From Rhinopomastus cyanomelas (Eukaryota > Chordata > Aves > Bucerotiformes > Rhinopomastidae), in contig VXBP01007531.1 of the NCBI GenBank assembly GCA_013400115.1, forward strand, positions 188,260-252,259: a stretch of 64,000 nucleotides of DNA, read 5' to 3'. Shown here in pieces: positions 25,001 to 37,000 of this stretch; positions within the stretch are counted from its first letter, which is position 1; every line of letters begins with the position of its first letter. The notes beneath the pieces were generated by a model. That model did not search any database. It worked only from the letters and a program-made list of their open reading frames with translations, and was not told where the DNA came from. A program made the position numbers and the translations under genes.

Positions 25001-28000
25001 CATACCTGACACTTCAGTAGCCTGCTTTTGCCTGGCCAGAGCTGCTTCTGAGCTGTGGCTGGGGTTGTGGCTTAGTCCTGCTTTTGGGACTGAAGGTGCC
25101 TGTGGAGCTGATGCTCGGGAAGGTTAGGTTTATTTATTTTCATGGATTTGTATCTTCTGTAGCAGGCACTCCATGATTATCAGTAGGACTTTCTGTGAGA
25201 TTCATGTGTCTCTTGTTGGGTTTGACACACGTATGTCATCCTCCTTTTTTTGCAGTCTCACTCATCCTCACTTGCACATCCTCAGGGATTCTGCACTGGG
25301 ACAGGTCTTGTATGTGAGGTCAGGAGATCCAGGAACCCCATAAGCAGTTCTGATGCTTTTAGGGCACATGTGCAGTGCTGCTGGATACTGGTGGTTATGT
25401 TCTTTTAAACCGAAGGCTCTGTGACTAGATACAGATACAGTCAAGATGGGCGGTGTAAGAAGCAGAGGCGGTGTGACAGTGAAGATGCAGCAAAGCCTGA
25501 AAAGTCTCCAGTTAAATAGTGTAGCAGGCGTTGTGAGAATGGACTGGAACTGAGTGAATCACAGATTGCTTTGTCCCTTTTCCCTGCTTGTGAAGACTAC
25601 CAGTGAGAACCTCATGCTGGAAAGGTCAGGTTGCATATTTGTGTGGACTGTAGTACCTAACCTGTAAAGTGTTTGCCCTGGGCAGCCTGCACTGCTGAAG
25701 TTGTGTGCAGCTCTAGGAGGAGGATATACCACTCCCATGGAAAGTGGTTTCCCTCACAGGGGACAAGCTGCTTCCCAAAGAAGGAATGATGACTGTAAGC
25801 ATAGGGGTCAAGATGGCAGGTCTTGCAAACTAGGTTTTAAGAGGAAAGGGTGAAGTTGGTACCAGATTAAATTGAACTAAGAAGGAATCTGATGATGAAC
25901 GGACAGTTTGGCCTCCTCTTTCCTTGTCCTTTTTTGGACAGTGGCTGGTGCACTGTAGGATGTTTTATCATAGGATGTACTGGGTTGGAAAGGAACTACA
26001 AAGGTCATCTAGTCCAACCCCTTACAACATGAAGGGGCGTCTTGGATCAAGATGCTCAGAGCCCTGTCCAGCCTGACCCTGAATGTCTCCAGGGATGGTG
26101 CTTCTACCATCGCTCTTCAAGGAATCCACCACCCTCTCTGTAAAGAACTTTTTCCAACATCCAATCTAAATCTGTTACTCGTGCCTGCAACTCATTAGAT
26201 GAGCAACTTGCATGTTGCTGTCTCAACACAGAGCACACACATGCTGTGTAAGTGCTGTGGTGACAGATTTAACTAGAAGAACATTTTTGCTAAATTATAT
26301 CCCCTACTCTGCCTTCCACCCTGTGTGCAGAGTTGCATCATCACAGAAACGCTTGTTAAAATACCATTGTCTGGACTGGGTGGCAGCTAGCAGCTCCATC
26401 AAGACCTTTCTCTACCTTTTGGGAGAAAGCACTCGTAAGGCCGGAACAGGCACATGGCTTTGGGGCTCATCAGAGGCATCACAGTGTGTTTCAGCTAACA
26501 AATGTGTGCTAGTGAGAACACAGAACATGTGGCGGATGGGCTAATGAGAGCCAGACTGGGGGAGCTCTGAGGCAAATGCAAGTGCTACCCTGTAGAGTTT
26601 GTTTATAACTCTTTGAATTTGTGGGAAGTTACTAGTTAGCTCCATTTTTGGGGTACATTATTATTCTTTATAAACCAAACGCAGACAGCAAAGATCAAAT
26701 TATGAAAGTCAATAAAAGACATAAAATAGATGGCTGGGAGGAGCAATTTCTCCTGGGTTCTGGGGGTGTTTTCTGTCCCATATGCACAGCTGGCTCTACC
26801 CTTGAGATCCCCTGAGCTGTGTGAGCACCTCAGAATGAGAGAAGCTGGATCGCACTCTCAGCTAACAGAGAGATTTTCCTTCCCCTAACTAGGGAATTTG
26901 TTTTGCAAAGGCAAAGGTTTGGGCTCAGGAGAGTTTACCCTCCTTATCTTTCTTTTTTTTCCTTTTTTGTGTTTTTTTTATTGTAATGATGACATATGGA
27001 AACTATTTACACAGGAGCATGCTCTGCTGCACTGAATGGAAATGCTGGAGTCCCGGCAGTCTCGTTCTGGATGCCTTGTGTAAGCAGCCAGCTGGTTTTG
27101 CTTTTTCTTTTTTTCTATTTTCTTTTTTTCCCCCCTCCTCCTCCTCCTCTCTCCCTTTTCAGGCAGCTCTGGAGTGAGTTACATCAGTGTGGATGGAAAC
27201 TTGGCCAGCTGTGAGCAGCTTAGTTCATTCACTTTGTCATGCTCCTTGCGCCACGAATTCCACAAACACCTATTTTCCTGTTTTGCTGGGGGTGGGCGAA
27301 GCCTCATTGCTGTGACTAGTCAGCACTTGGACCCCTTTACTGTTAATTGCTCGTGTTTGCTGCTGAATGAGTTCTGGTATATCCCAAAATAAGAGAGCTT
27401 GGCACACAAAGCCTTGCCGTACCACCACCCTCGTGCCTCAGAGCTCTTGGTCCTACAGTGAAAACCTTCCAACAGCTTGCACTGAGGAACATCCTGCTGC
27501 TAAGACAGTGATAGGGAAATGCTTTAACCCAAGTCTGAACCACCTTCCTCAGAGGGGTGGAGAGAAAACGTTCAGTTCTGCAGAGAGCAGAAGAAAAATC
27601 TTTTCTGCGTAGCTTTCCCTTCAGGATCAGCTTTGGGAGGGAGGAACTCGAGCTGTGACTCGTCTCCCTCTCCCCAGCCCCAAACACGAGCGTGGCCGCT
27701 TCCCTCTTCCTGCCAGGCGGCTGCCATGCGCTGGAGAGAGCCGCATGCCATCTACTTCGAGGATTCCGGGAGCCCTGTGGAGAGATCCTCCTATCTCATT
27801 GAGCCTGATACTGATGGTAAATGCCGTCGGGGATGTTGTGCAGCACGAACAGAGCCGAGGCTGCATTAGTCTGTGTCATTGTTATCCTGGGAGCAGCTGA
27901 GGAAATTAGCTAGCTGGAGGGCTGCCAGCAAACAGGCAGAGGGTTGCATTTTCAAATTTATTATTATTTTTATTATTATTTATTACCCAGATGATGCCTT

Positions 28001-31000
28001 TGCCTCAGGGATGCTAGATCAACCTTCTGGTACCTGGTGGGGAAGGAGCTGATGCACAGACCGCAGCTCTGCGCCGGAACGGTTCACCAGTACATGTTCT
28101 GTTGTCTGTGTCTGGGAAGATGATTGCTTTAGACAGGAGGAAAACAACTTGGTTTCTAGAGTTATTTTTGGTTTCTGATTCGCATCTTTGAGCGCTGTTT
28201 TGTATTCACAACTCGGTCTGACTGGGACATCTCTCTTGGTTCAGCTTCAAGTCCTCATAGGTTTTGTCGTGGTTTATCTTTTCCTAGTGTTGATCCTTTT
28301 CAGAGAGAAGTCCGTCTTTGCAAAAGAACTACTTGAAGGTCAAAGGTAGTTTGGGCACCTCCTGGCAGGGTGCAGAGTTGTGGTGATTTGTTTGATGTTA
28401 CAAACCTGTGGTGGTTCGACCATGGTTTGTTTTGACCTTGAATGTTGTCTATGCAGTAAAGCTCCAGTAACGCAGTGATGCTGTTAACAACCCTCTTACA
28501 TTGTCCCTCTTCCCTACACGAGCCAGTGTAGCCAGGATGTTGTGCTGTGCTTTGTCAGTATCTCCTGAATTGTGTGGGATGAATCACTCCTGGATTTTCT
28601 CTGAATGTTTGCTGTGTTGTGAAGGTGAGTTCTGGCAAGGCCTGAAACTCTGGCTCCCGGTAGCACCTTCCCAGTTATTGCTGGTTTGAGTCCTAGTGGC
28701 TGCAGCCTTGAGACCAAAGGCAACCAAACCCAGAAATAAAGTCTCTATCATTCAGTTTTTTCAAGAACTGAGCTCATTCAAGGTGCAAAGAGGGTGTGGG
28801 GGAGGAATCAGCCTTACTTGAGCATTCGTCCAGATTTTGAGTGGTATTTTAAGGCTCCGGGGGAAGCAAGGAAGAGAAACAGGCTGAAATGCTGCAGGAG
28901 TCTCAGCAGTCTCAGTGTGCAATCTGGAAAGTCTTCACAGGTCCCAGATAAATGTTCTCTTCATTTGATTTGAGGGTGGAAAAGGCAGCTGTGGCTCAGC
29001 ACTGGGGAAGGGGTTTATGATTTCTCCCCACTCCCTGCCTTTCTGAAGAACATGGGACTGTGTCTCTTGGTGGGTGAAGAGTTTTTGGTGTGGGCTGTTC
29101 CTCCACTCCAGAGAAGTACTGAATCAGTATTTCAGCTAGGTCTGTTTGTCACAGCAAAGAGATGCAGCAAATCATCATACTGTCATGAGGCAGAAGAACC
29201 TACTTGTGTTTTTTTTCCCACTCAGATAATTTGTTGTAAGACACAGAGAACCTGCATCAGAGTTTCTGTGCTCATAAAAAGGGGGGAATCAGCACTTCTG
29301 ACAGATCAGTTTTACATGTACCCTCTTCAGGAACTTGAGGCACCAGAGGAAGGAAATCTCTGCTGAGAGCAAGAACTGATGATTGAAACCGCAGAACTGC
29401 GTGTGTAGCCAGCTCCAGCGCAGGTTTCACGTGTGGCCCTAAGCAGGTTTCACTTCTACAGGGTCTGTGCTCAGCTTTCTTTCTTAGTCTTGGAGTCCTT
29501 GGAGACTTCTAGGTGTTAGCTGCCTGTTCATAGTGTATGACGGCTGATAGTGTGCTACAAACATGACGGATCTCCTGAGCCAGAAGACCTGCCTGTTGTA
29601 TGAAATAGATTGGTCTTTCTTCTGATGATCTTTGGGAGTGTTCCTGTGTGGAAGTGCTGAGTTTGAATGTGTCCCTTAAAAGCTGTTACATGGGAAGAGT
29701 CCATCTGTCTGTGTACAAGCTTTCATTTCCTGGGGACTCTACCACCTCTTGGTGCTTATCACTGGTCACGGTGCCTGGATTGTTTGCCTGCCTCCTGATC
29801 AATCTCAGCTCGTGTAATTGTAAATCAATTTTTCTCTGATTGTACTGATGCAGATGGAGGCAGCTATGATGTTATTAACGATGCATCCAGCCCTGCTGCA
29901 GGGGACTGCTGTGCACAGCAAACCTCTGCCCAACACAACTGGGAAATGAACTACCAAGAGGCAGCAATCTACCTCCAGGTGAGCCCTGCTGCTTGCTGTG
30001 TCATGTGAAAGAAAGACTGCCAAAGCTATGGTACTTCTTGATTGTAAAACACAAACAATTTCTGTTTTGATGTTAAAAATGTGGTGCTTTGCCAAAGGAG
30101 TCTACTTGAAGCGTGGGCTGATGCTAAACTTTCCTTCAGATTGACTTGGGTAACTCATCTGGGAGCAGCTGAACAAGCTACCCAACATCTCTAAGTGTCA
30201 AGGACTGTAGTAGTTGAGAGATTCAGCACAGGTTCAGTTCTGTCATGGAGATTTCCATAGGTCATCATGTATGGCCGTTCATCTCCTCAGTTGCTCTGGA
30301 CTGAGTGGCCAGTGTTCTCCCAGAGGCAGCTTATGTTGTGGGAGTACAGGTCCTAATCCTTCCCTGGCCACAGTTGTGGTAGGTGGCCCTGAGATTCAGC
30401 ATCAGTCAAAAGCCCTGCAGGTCATGTAAGACACAGAAGAAGGCAGAGAGGGTTGATTTTTAGAGGAAGCAGACATGCTGAGATTAGCGTTGGTCCAGGA
30501 GTGAATTTTTTATATTTAGAAAGATAAAAAACAACAAATAAACCAACCTACACACCCCATCCTCCAGTAACAGAAAAGACCACCATTAGTCCAACAAAGG
30601 TATCATATTTTCAGGATCACTGTAGAGTCTGGGGCAGTGAATTAGCTCCTTCCAAAGTTGTCCAGTGTGAAATTGTTGCTGGTTCCTTTACTGCCCTTCC
30701 TTCCTTCTCTTTGTTCCCTCCCAAAGGCACTGCACTGCAGCTCAAGATGCTTTGAACCCAGTTAGGGGTTTTTTCTGAAATCACTGCAAGGTGATGGAAG
30801 CCATTTGTTCCTCCCTGCTCCTGCCCTACTGGACTGACAATATTGCTTCCCTGACATTTTAAAACTAGTGGGCTTGGACCCTGGCAATACTTCGGCTTTG
30901 TTGTGTGACAGAGCAGCACCAACAACATACCAGGAGCTCCAGCCCCTTCTGGGTTGCTGTTTAAGCTCCTGATTATTGGAGCTGCTCTGCAGAGGGTCAT

Positions 31001-34000
31001 TGAGCTGCAGCAGTGGCTGATGGTGATGTACACAGCAGGCTTGGACCTTTGGATGCAGATTATTCTTGCTGCAGCCTTGACCAATGGTTGTGATGATAGT
31101 GTCCTTGAAATGAAGTAGCCATCACTTAAAGAGCACACCGATTGTTTATTTGAACCAGTAGCTGCAGGCAAGAGAGTCTTATCTGAATAAGAGGGCTTTG
31201 CTGTCCAGCAACGTTTTGAATTGCTTGGATACCGAGAGGCAGAATTTAGACCGTTTTTCATTCGGTGAGTGTGCTTTGTCAGGCGTGAATAAGAATGCCC
31301 TGCTGATCTAAGCTAGCGCTCTGGTTGAGGAGAGGGGGGCTCGGGTTTATGGAGCTTGCTGCTGTGTTTTGTCCTGCTCACAATCTGGCTGGCTGACCCA
31401 GCAGCACATGTGTGTTTGTTCTCAAACAGAAAGTGAGCTGGGCTGTGAGATGAGTAAATGAGAAACATTTGAAACCCTCTTCTGAATTAGTCTCAAGAAT
31501 GCTTCACGTCTTAGAGGAGATCCCATTTCCTGACCTCACTATCCATTTGCAATCACACTTACTCTGCTTTGATAGTAACAGCTTACTATCCTTTCAGTAA
31601 TTGCTTACCTGGAAAGATGTTAATTTAAAATAAATCCAAACAAACCAACAACTTCTTGTGCATCTGAGAGTTCCAGCTGGGAAAAAACAATCTCTTGTGA
31701 CAGTTCCTGAGAGGCAGTAAGCTTCCTATGAGGGGAAAAAGGCACCCTTGCTGAAATCATTGCCTCAAGAAAGAGAAGTTCTTTGAGAATTGGCACTTCT
31801 TCATTGAAAACTTCTAAATTGTCCCCAAACTAAGTTTCCTCCTAGAGGTAAAAATAGTAATGATGGAGCTGTTGAAAAATCTGTGTAGGCCAAGTGTTAA
31901 AATGGAGTGTCTGACCTTTTAATGTTAATTAAGCTTTCTAGTTAAGAGGGAATGACAAATCAGCAGAGAGACTTGTTAATTTTTCATGGAGCATCTTCTC
32001 GGATTCCTGGAGCAGAAAGCACCGCGTGTGCTCCAGTGTTTTCTCCCAGACATTTTGCAAGGCCGAGATAAGGAGGAGCAACTGTCAGCCAGGTGCCCTG
32101 GAGCTTATCTGTATGTTTTCGTGTTTAGTCCCGTAGAAGTTTAATCAAATAGGTCTGTAAACATGTGGCAACGGCTGCAAGTAAATGAAGAGCTGTATTT
32201 CCGTTGGGGTGTTGGTTAAAGTTTCTTTGCCTGTCACTTTCAGCACCCTTCCTCGGGTTGAAAAGGCTCGAGGGTTTCTGAAACAGAAATTCATGGGTAA
32301 TAATGAATTTCATTACTGAAAGATGTGGGTATAGTCTGTTAGGAATTGTGTCCTCCTAAAAATTTGTGTTCTTTGTTGTGGAAAGCTGTTACAGTACCAA
32401 GAGTCACTCTTCTTTATTCCTGCTGCCCTAGGAAGGAGAAAATAACGATAAGTTCTTCACTCACCCCAAAAATGCCAAAGCACTTGCTGCCTACCTCTTT
32501 GCGCATAATCACCTCTTTTACCTAATGGAGCTGAGCACAGCGCTGCTGCTCCTGTTGCTGTCTCTCTGCGAGGCGCCTGCTGTTCCCATGCTCCGCCTGG
32601 GCATCTTTGTAAGTACTTTGGGGCCAAGTGTATAAGTCTGGCTGTTTTGTGGGGGTGGGTAAGAGGAAAAAAGAGGGAAAACAAAGGGGAAAAAGAAAAC
32701 AGTAGTAGGAAAAAAACCAGTAGTAGTATGTACAGCTTGTTCTGTGAAGCAGCTGACAACAGCAAAACATCTTTTTTTTCCTTCCAGTGGGCACAGACCA
32801 CGATGAAAGTTACACTCATTTAGGATTATCAGTTTTTGCACTTAAATTTTGTATCTGTTAGCAAAGCATGTGGGTTTTTTTTCCTTCTACTTAAGGATCT
32901 CTGTGGTTTTAAAGCCTTTACCCCCGCAGCACCATTGGTTTTCAGAACACATACAGGTCTACGCCGGGGACTCAGTCTTCTCCTGTTCCTCCTCCATTGT
33001 TGTGAGGACTCTTCTAAACATCTCTGCTTGTGTGTGACTTGAAGTTATACGCTTATAACCTTCACAAAATGCAGATTGAGGAAAGGGATGCACAACCTGG
33101 TGCGTGTTTGGACAGTATGTAGCTGCTTCATTGATGCACTGCTAGTTGAGCACAGTGCTATGGAGCTGACATTGCGGGTGGGAGTGTCAGCATCTGCTTT
33201 TGGGGCTGTAACTGTCACCCCAAGACTTTTGACCAAGGTCAGAGTGTTCCTCAAAATGAGTTGGGGCTGCATAGGTCAGTTTGGGTTTTGAGCTGCGTCT
33301 AAAGCTGAGGTTATAAGAAGATACAGTTGTCTTCCTTGTGGTGCTTCAGCATTACCAAAAGCTGCCCTCTGTTCCAGAGCTGGATAAAGGCCCTGTCTGT
33401 CATTGTCCAGGACATCTGTGCCAAGAGAAAATCCTTCCCTATGTGTCACTCTGACACATAGGGAAAAAAATGCTTTTCTTCCTGCATTTCACTAAAAGAC
33501 ATTGCAGTTTCAACCTTTTCAAGGTTTTTGCTCAAGCTGCTGGTGCCTTGCCCTTCTGTTTCCAATGTACATTTTTGGTGTACTGTCTCCAAAGAGACAC
33601 AGACTCCAGGAAATTCTAGACCTATGTGGAATAGAAGAAAGTTCTACAGGCTTAAATCACAAAGCAATAAATACAGACAATCTGAAAAGACAAGTGCTGT
33701 GCTTTGAGTTTTCCATAGGTCACAGAGCTGTGCTCAGACTGCTGTCAAACCCACATGTTCCTTGAAAAAGGGAGCGCAGGAGCATGGCCTTCTGTGTCCT
33801 GCTGTTTGTGATCAGCAGCCTGCTTTAAGCTTTCCTGTGTTGTAACAGGTCCATGCAACCCTGGAGCTATTTGCATTAATTGTGGTAGTCTTTGAGCTCT
33901 GGATGAAGATGAGGTGGCTGGGCTTCCAAACCTTCATCAGGCACAAAAGGACTATGGTAAAGGTAAGTTGTCTGTCTGATGCTCGCTATTGCTCTTTCAG

Positions 34001-37000
34001 TATCTTCTGGAACTGAAAGATTAAATATAGGGCTGTCATAGCAGGGGTAGCTTAGCTGTATGTTCCTGCTGCCAAATGATTCACGTGAGGTCTCCGAGCT
34101 CTCAGAGACATCCTAAAATGATCCAAATAAATGAGTGTTTGGTGAGAGCTTTGCCTGTCCCGAAAGGAGACTGCAGCTGTACCTCTCATGGAATCATTTT
34201 TTGCAGACTTGCGTGCTGTTTGTGCAGTTCATAGAGGCCATCGTGGTGTTGGTGCGCCAAACCTCACACGTCCGGATAACACGAGCTCTGCGCTGTATCT
34301 TCTTGGTGGACTGCCGGTACTGTGGGGCCGTCAGAAGGTCAGTGCTCAGCTGGCTGGGTTGTCTGCTATCATGCCTGGGACTGGGGCAGAGGAAACACCA
34401 CCCTGATCCTGCAGTCGTATCAGGAAATGGGCATCTCTCCTGGGTGTTTCGGGTCTCAGAGGTTGATTTTAACACGAATAAAGTTTACCCAGTGTCTCCC
34501 TTTTGTAGGGAAGTCTCACAGGGAGGAGCTTTGGATGTGCTTGTAGTACACAGTGCTCATGTATGCTGTGCTCAGCTTAAATACAACCTCAGAGAGCACA
34601 ACCTGTGAGCTGTATTGTACTGGCTTTCTTTGTTTGTAAACTGCACTATGAATCACGGGGCTAGCTTTTAGTCTGAAGAAGGAACGTTGAGAGGGTGACA
34701 TTAGCGTTGCTTGCAGTGCCTGACAGCTGACTACAAAGGACAGATAGGTAGTTTGGAAATGACATTAGCTTACCTGGCTTTCTACTCTTAGTCCTTGGAG
34801 GGAGTTGGAAGGAAGTCCTCAAGTATGGAGCAAAGTGGTTTGTTTTTCTTTCCCTGCCAACCTGGAGGATAAAACATGCAAGATTTAGTTCACTGATGTT
34901 TTCTTATTTTTCAGAAATCTGCGGCAGATCTTCCAGTCCCTCCCACCATTTATTGACATTCTTCTCCTCCTGCTTTTCTTCATGGTGATTTTTGCCATCC
35001 TGGGTGAGTTGTGTGTATGGAAAGTGAAGTGATGCTCTTAACTGGTTGTTGTCCATAAACAACACAGCCTGGGTAACTGTAAAGCTAGTCAGATTCGCTG
35101 CCAGGATCTTTCATTTAGCCCATTTAATCCGCAGTCATCTGGAAGGCAGAATTAAAGATCCAAAAACTGTAGAAGCTGGCTCTTTAGTTTTAAGATGAAG
35201 GTCCTTTTGACCTCTTCCAGAGGACAGTCTGTGGTGTTTGTCTGCTTTTCCAATTCTGTTGCCATCAGCTACTGCTCAGTGTCCTAAGTTTATTCTGCAT
35301 TCTCACTGGTGCATGTGGATGTAGTGTCCCTGCTACAGTCCTATACTCAAACCATCCCTGGAAAGTTTGTTTTCCAGAAGGACTGGTGACCTGTCCTAGC
35401 AAATCTGCACAGAGAAACCTTCCTGAGACCCTCCTCTCCATGGTGTCAGAGTGGGCTTACTCTTAGTGAGCTTCTCTTTGGGAACAGACTCAACCTCTCT
35501 GCTGCTGGACATTCAACTGACCTTATTTTTGTTTGTTCTTTCCTCCTTTCTTCTCCCCTACCTTCTCTGCCACTCTTCTAGGTTTTTACTTGTTTTCTCC
35601 TAACCACTCAGATCCGGTGAGTACCACTGATTCTTTCAACTCAATCTTGCGTCGCATTTTGACCAACTTAAGAATCAAACCTTAGCTGTGCAGACATCAC
35701 CGGTTCCTGCATGGTGGCCTGGGAGGCCAGATATTTGCTGGCCCAGATGCTACTTGGCAGTGTTACCCTGGTTTACCCCTTGCTGGGAAGGAAGAACTGC
35801 CCTCAAAGACAGGATATCCCCAGGGAACATTCACAGAGTTGTTCCTTGTTGTACGTGTCTTCATTCAGTGAAAGTGCCACCCAGAGGAGAAAGATACCTG
35901 CGTGAAAGCTTGGTCACCTCAGACAGTGCCCATCAGACGAGTTCCTGCTGCTGCCCAGTCTGTAGCTTGCTGGAAGTGATGGCTACAGAAATGTGTAGAT
36001 GAGCTTTTAGTTGGTTTAACTCTTCACATGTCATCTCTTGGAGATCTTTAGAAAGGCCTGATACCGAAGCACCCTTTCCCTAGGGGAGACATCAAGGGAT
36101 AACAGAAGTGCCTGTATTCGTGTGAGTTTTGGAGTGAAATGCCACTATAAAATTCTGCTTGCATTTTGTCATGGGTTGTTTTTTTTTTCTTGCAGTACTT
36201 CAATACCTTAGAGAACAGCCTCGTGAATCTTTTTGTGCTTTTGACCACTTCAAAGTAAGTTTGTGGGTTTCCGTCTCAGTCTTTGTCCCCAAAGGTGGCA
36301 AGTGGAGGCAAGAGTTTATTTGCATTAGTGTTCTGTCTCCAAATGTGAATCCTTTCTTCTGCATGAGAGAGAGATTTTCAGAGTCAGGCAGTATGCTGCT
36401 TCATTTTGGTTTAGGACACTGTGACCTCAGATGCAGAGAGATCTCCAAATGACTCAGACCACTTCATCACTGTGAGGGCAGTAATGGGGGCAATAGCTTT
36501 ATAAAGCCTTGTCCCAAGAAGGGAAAGTTTCTGTTTGCCCCTTTGTCAGCTGACAGTTTGTGGCTGTGAAATAATTTCTGATTCCTCTGCATTGATTCAC
36601 TGATCTGCTAGGAAAGGGGGATGACCCCAGTGGGTAAATATTGATCTGCTGTCAGGGAGAGCTTTGAGGATTAGGACATTAGGAAAGGGTGGAATAAATC
36701 TTGGGTTTCAATAGCCATGCGAGCAGCTGTTATCACCAAGTGTAGAAGCACAACCCTTAGCCATATTACAAATGCCCTTTTGCCCATTTGCTTTTGGGGA
36801 TGTGCTTTTCATGTGGTTTGTTTTTTTTCATCACATCTCCATGTTCTTACTGCTCATTGCTGAGCACTAACTTGTGTCATGAGCTGCCATGTGATGTACA
36901 AAAATGTGCAGATCTCTGGGGGTATGAGTTGACACCCCCACTGTGTCCTGTGATCTTGCCTTTGTAATGGGAAGTGCAGCATGAGCTGCTTCACAGAATG

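Larger units (their letters stand above)
23901..27600 (+). other. TPCN1 intron 1, right part
   Basis: It holds one CR1 fragment and two pyrimidine tracts. No exon or RNA gene is visible. Confidence 0.55.

Noticed and set aside
27717..27816. Internal cassette exon of TPCN1 from the acceptor at 27715-27716
   Set aside because: 100 bp would break the frame between exons 1 and 2. The ATG at 27726 as a first exon keeps it.
33435..33465. microRNA precursor
   Set aside because: The stem is only 14 bp with a 3-nt loop, and flanking bases do not extend the pairing.
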